A stretch of DNA of 39,735 nt from C7867-006 sp035438705. GTDB taxonomy: Bacteria; Patescibacteriota; Minisyncoccia; Phycocordibacterales; DATDWN01. The position numbers and the translations under genes are program-made. How positions within the stretch are numbered: the stretch's first letter is position 1; each line of letters starts with the position of its first letter. Under the pieces are notes generated by a model. The model saw only the letters and a program-made list of their open reading frames with translations. It was not told the origin of the DNA and did no database searches. The stretch covers positions 1 through 39,735 of the forward strand of contig DAORIV010000004.1 of the NCBI GenBank assembly GCA_035438705.1, given 5' to 3'. Below, piece by piece: positions 37,370-39,735 of the stretch.

Positions 37370-39271
37370 CTATTTACCCTCTTCTGGTTTTTTCTCTTCA
37401 AAGTCAGCGTCTCGAACATTCTCACCCTCTTGTTTAGGAGCTTCTGTTCCACTAGAAGCATTTGCTTTGTTCATTGCTTCGCCAATTTTAGATGTTTCGT
37501 TCGACAGATCAACTGTTGCTTTTTTGATAGCTTCAATGTCACTTGCTGTATTTGCTAGCACATCTTTTAGTGCTTTAGATTTCTCTTCTACAGAAGCTTT
37601 TACATCTGCAGGAACTTTGTCTCCAGCATCTTTCAGTGCTTTTTCTGCTGTGTAGATAAGTTGCTCACCAATATTTTTTGCCTCAACAAGATCCTTTTTC
37701 TTCAAGTCGTCTTGTGCATGCATCTCTGCATCTTTTTGCATTTTCTCAATCTCTTCTTTGGATAGACTTGATCGAGCCTCTATTCTGATAGATTGCTCCT
37801 TACTTGTTGCTTTGTCTTTTGCTTTTACAGATAGGATTCCGTTTGCATCCACATCGAACATAACTTCAATCTGAGGCATACCTCGTGGTGCTGGTGGAAT
37901 ACCATCTAGAATAAATCTACCAAGGGACTTGTTGTCACTTGCCATTGCTCTTTCTCCCTGAACAATATGAATCTCTACAGATGTTTGGTTGTCTGCTGCT
38001 GTAGAGAAAACTTGTGAGCGCGATGCCGGGATAGTAGTGTTTCTTTCAACTAGTTTTGTTGCTACACCTCCCATAGTTTCAATACCTAGAGAAAGTGGAA
38101 TAACATCTAGAAGTAGAACATCTTTAACATCTCCAGCTAGTATTCCTCCTTGAATTGCTGCTCCTAGAGCCACAACTTCGTCAGGGTTGATAGATTTGTT
38201 TGGTTCCTTACCAAAGTACTCTTTTACTTTTTCAGCGATTTTAGGCATTCTTGTCTGTCCTCCAACTAGGATAACTTCGTTAATCTGTGAAGTAGAAAAT
38301 CCTGAAGCTTCCATAGCTCTTTTTGTGATAGACATTGCTCGGTCAATAAACTCTGCTGTAAGCTCTTCAAGTTTTGCTCGAGTAATTTTTATAAGCAAGT
38401 GTCTAGGGCCTGAAGCATCTGAAGTAATGAATGGAATATTTACTTCTGACTCCATTGCAGTAGAAAGCTCAATCTTTGCTTTTTCTGCAGCCTCATCTAG
38501 TCGCTGTAGTGCTAGTGTGTCACCTCGAAGATCGATACCTGATTCTTTTTTGAACTCATCTGCAAGGAAGTTGATAATCTTTTGATCGATGTCCTTACCT
38601 CCTAAGTGACTATCTCCGTCTGTAGATTTTACCTCTATAACTGAGTCCCCCACTTCTAGAACTGATACGTCAAAAGTACCACCACCAAAGTCGAAAACTA
38701 CAATTTTCTCCTCTTTCTTTCCTTTGTCAAAACCGTAAGCAAGTGCTGCTGAAGTTGGTTCGTTTATGATTCTCAAAACTTCAAGTCCTGCAATAGCTCC
38801 AGCATCTTTTGTCGCTTGTCTTTGTGCGTCGTTAAAGTATGCAGGTACTGTGATGATAGCCTGAGTTACTTTTTCCCCTATTTTTGCTTCAACATCTGCT
38901 TTGATTTTAGAAAGTACCATCGCTGATACTTCTTCTGGAGAGTAATCTTTGTCACCCATTTTTACTTTTACTCCACCTGTTCCAGATTTTGAGACTTCAA
39001 AAGGTACGATACCTTTATCTTTTTGAACAGCTTCGTCTTCAAAGTTGTGACCTATAAATCTTTTAATTCCAAAAACTGTGTTTTTTGGATTTGTTACTGC
39101 CTGTCTTTTTGCAAGTAGTCCAACAAGTCTTTCTCCAGTTTTAGATACTGCAATTATAGAAGGTGTTGTTCTTGCACCTTCTGAGTTTTCTAATATTTTA
39201 GGTTGTCCTGCTTCCATGATAGCTACCGCTGAATTGGTAGTACCAAGATCTATTCCAATAATTTTAGCCAT
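37370..39271 (-). CDS. dnaK: Chaperone DnaK (Hsp70)
   Basis: ATP-dependent chaperone. The 633 residues begin MAKIIGIDLGTTNSAVAIM and show the nucleotide-binding domain (VTQAIITVPAYFNDAQRQAT, VFDFGGGTFDVSVLEVG, VILVGGQTRMPKI) and the substrate-binding domain (LLLDVIPLSLGIETMGG). The C-terminal tail ends in an acidic DADFEEKKPEEGK. Length and motifs are normal. No CIRCE (HrcA) element is seen upstream. Instead the leader region carries copy B of the 116-bp repeat. Confidence 0.98.
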   Translation of the reverse strand: MAKIIGIDLGTTNSAVAIMEAGQPKILENSEGARTTPSIIAVSKTGERLVGLLAKRQAVTNPKNTVFGIKRFIGHNFEDEAVQKDKGIVPFEVSKSGTGGVKVKMGDKDYSPEEVSAMVLSKIKADVEAKIGEKVTQAIITVPAYFNDAQRQATKDAGAIAGLEVLRIINEPTSAALAYGFDKGKKEEKIVVFDFGGGTFDVSVLEVGDSVIEVKSTDGDSHLGGKDIDQKIINFLADEFKKESGIDLRGDTLALQRLDEAAEKAKIELSTAMESEVNIPFITSDASGPRHLLIKITRAKLEELTAEFIDRAMSITKRAMEASGFSTSQINEVILVGGQTRMPKIAEKVKEYFGKEPNKSINPDEVVALGAAIQGGILAGDVKDVLLLDVIPLSLGIETMGGVATKLVERNTTIPASRSQVFSTAADNQTSVEIHIVQGERAMASDNKSLGRFILDGIPPAPRGMPQIEVMFDVDANGILSVKAKDKATSKEQSIRIEARSSLSKEEIEKMQKDAEMHAQDDLKKKDLVEAKNIGEQLIYTAEKALKDAGDKVPADVKASVEEKSKALKDVLANTASDIEAIKKATVDLSNETSKIGEAMNKANASSGTEAPKQEGENVRDADFEEKKPEEGK

Positions 39272-39297
39272 ATGTGTTTATTGTGTTAGTCACAGAG

Positions 39298-39413
39298 CTT
39301 CCAAATTTGGTGATCTCCTTGTTTCGATTTTGAAAATTTTCGTCATCGTATACTCGATACGCCTCCTCTTATTTTCAAACTCTCAACTTCGGATTTCATT
39401 CAAATTATGAAAG
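39298..39413 (+). repeat. 116-bp dispersed repeat with nested hairpin, copy B
   Basis: Same length and register as copy A at 24573-24688. The first 13 bases (CTTCCAAATTTGG) and most of the last 31 are identical, while the hairpin arms differ by paired changes: the outer stem is still 11 of 14 paired and the inner stem CGTAT/ATACG is perfect. It lies 26 bases upstream of dnaK. Confidence 0.88.
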
Positions 39414-39466
39414 CGTGTGGTTAATTAAAGTTAGTAAATCTAATAAAGTTAATATAAATAACAATA

Positions 39467-39735
39467 TTAAATTTTATTTGGGCCACGAGGTTTAGAACCA
39501 ATAGCGTAAACAGTTGCTAGTTTATAGTTTCGGGTTGTGAGTGAGAGTAGGAAGAAATTTAAAACTGAGTTAGATGTTTTTGAAACAATAGAAAGTAAAA
39601 GTTCCTTTCCTTTTAGAAGTATTTGTTCAGTAAGATATACAAAATCTAGAAGTCTAGCTTTGATTCTGCCACCATTTTCATATACAAAAAATCTTGCACG
39701 AATAAGTTTGCCTTCTTTATCTCGAAGTACTTTTT
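39467..39735 (-). CDS. Unknown protein, 3' fragment
   Basis: An open frame enters from the window edge and ends at 39467 (about 89 residues). It reads KVLRDKEGKLIRARFFVYEN...ARLLDFVYLTEQILLKGKEL and ends YAIGSKPRGPNKI. It is basic and partly hydrophobic but not clearly membrane-spanning. No family recognised. Codon use is AT-rich like the core genes, and the frame is coherent to the stop, so it is probably the real end of a gene upstream of dnaK. Confidence 0.6.
   Translation of the reverse strand, partial: KVLRDKEGKLIRARFFVYENGGRIKARLLDFVYLTEQILLKGKELLLSIVSKTSNSVLNFFLLSLTTRNYKLATVYAIGSKPRGPNKI

Noticed and set aside
39272..39466. CIRCE heat-shock operator before dnaK
   Set aside because: No TTAGCACTC inverted repeat is present; the hairpin there belongs to the 116-bp repeat also found after scpA.
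1..39735. CRISPR array, rRNA genes, intact insertion sequence with transposase
   Set aside because: No regularly spaced repeats, rRNA signatures or transposase motifs were seen on either strand.

Overview
The window looks like a scaffold from a small-genome, AT-rich bacterium of the Candidate Phyla Radiation (Patescibacteria), most likely a Parcubacteria-type lineage. This is inferred from the low G+C of the core genes, the very compact gene order, an aspartyl-tRNA synthetase without its usual inserted domain, many small orphan proteins, and a cell-wall/division set without outer-membrane genes. TGA is used as a stop (ftsW), so the standard bacterial code fits. Exactly 100 Ns at 2052-2151 mark an assembly gap between dnaB and recR.

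Layout. 1-8.5 kb: ribosomal protein genes rplU, rplI and rpmA, scattered among recR, dnaB, cysS, a C-terminal processing protease, several small orphan genes, and a minus-strand structured RNA that resembles 6S RNA. 8.5-12 kb: a MacB/MacA-like export operon (permease, ATPase, membrane-fusion protein). 12-16.8 kb: trhO, an acyltransferase, a 545-residue protein of unknown family, and a membrane histidine kinase with no response regulator, packed head to tail. 16.8-22.4 kb: accessory genes (coiled-coil protein, methyltransferase, a frameshifted small gene, a structured RNA, an ABC exporter, a ClpP-like protein) around trpS. 22.4-26.2 kb: aspS, scpA, scpB and a D-Ala-D-Ala carboxypeptidase. 26.6-34.7 kb: asnB, mraY, ftsW, murG, gltX, an EnvC-like M23 peptidase and a small membrane protein, largely a peptidoglycan and division cluster. 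34.7-36.2 kb: a non-coding stretch rich in hairpins, a small SD-led gene and a lytic transglycosylase-like protein behind a long leader. 36.2-39.3 kb: dnaK-dnaJ on the minus strand, then the end of an unknown gene.

The most striking pattern is two gene classes that differ in how expression starts. Core genes have no Shine-Dalgarno (SD) sequence and carry a TATAAT-like -10 box 6-8 bases before the ATG. That spacing puts the transcription start at or next to the start codon, so the mRNA would be leaderless. A second, dispersed class of mostly single, mostly unrecognised genes is visibly richer in G+C. These genes have near-perfect SDs, often GTG or TTG starts, TTGACA-type promoters and usually their own terminators. 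Other notable items are a 595-bp gene cassette bounded by 20-bp direct repeats at the 3' end of recR, two copies of a 116-bp repeat with compensatory changes in a nested hairpin, a 12-bp palindrome lying inside a promoter, and several long perfect inverted repeats in intergenic DNA. All comparisons were made by eye; no database search, folding program or statistics was run.
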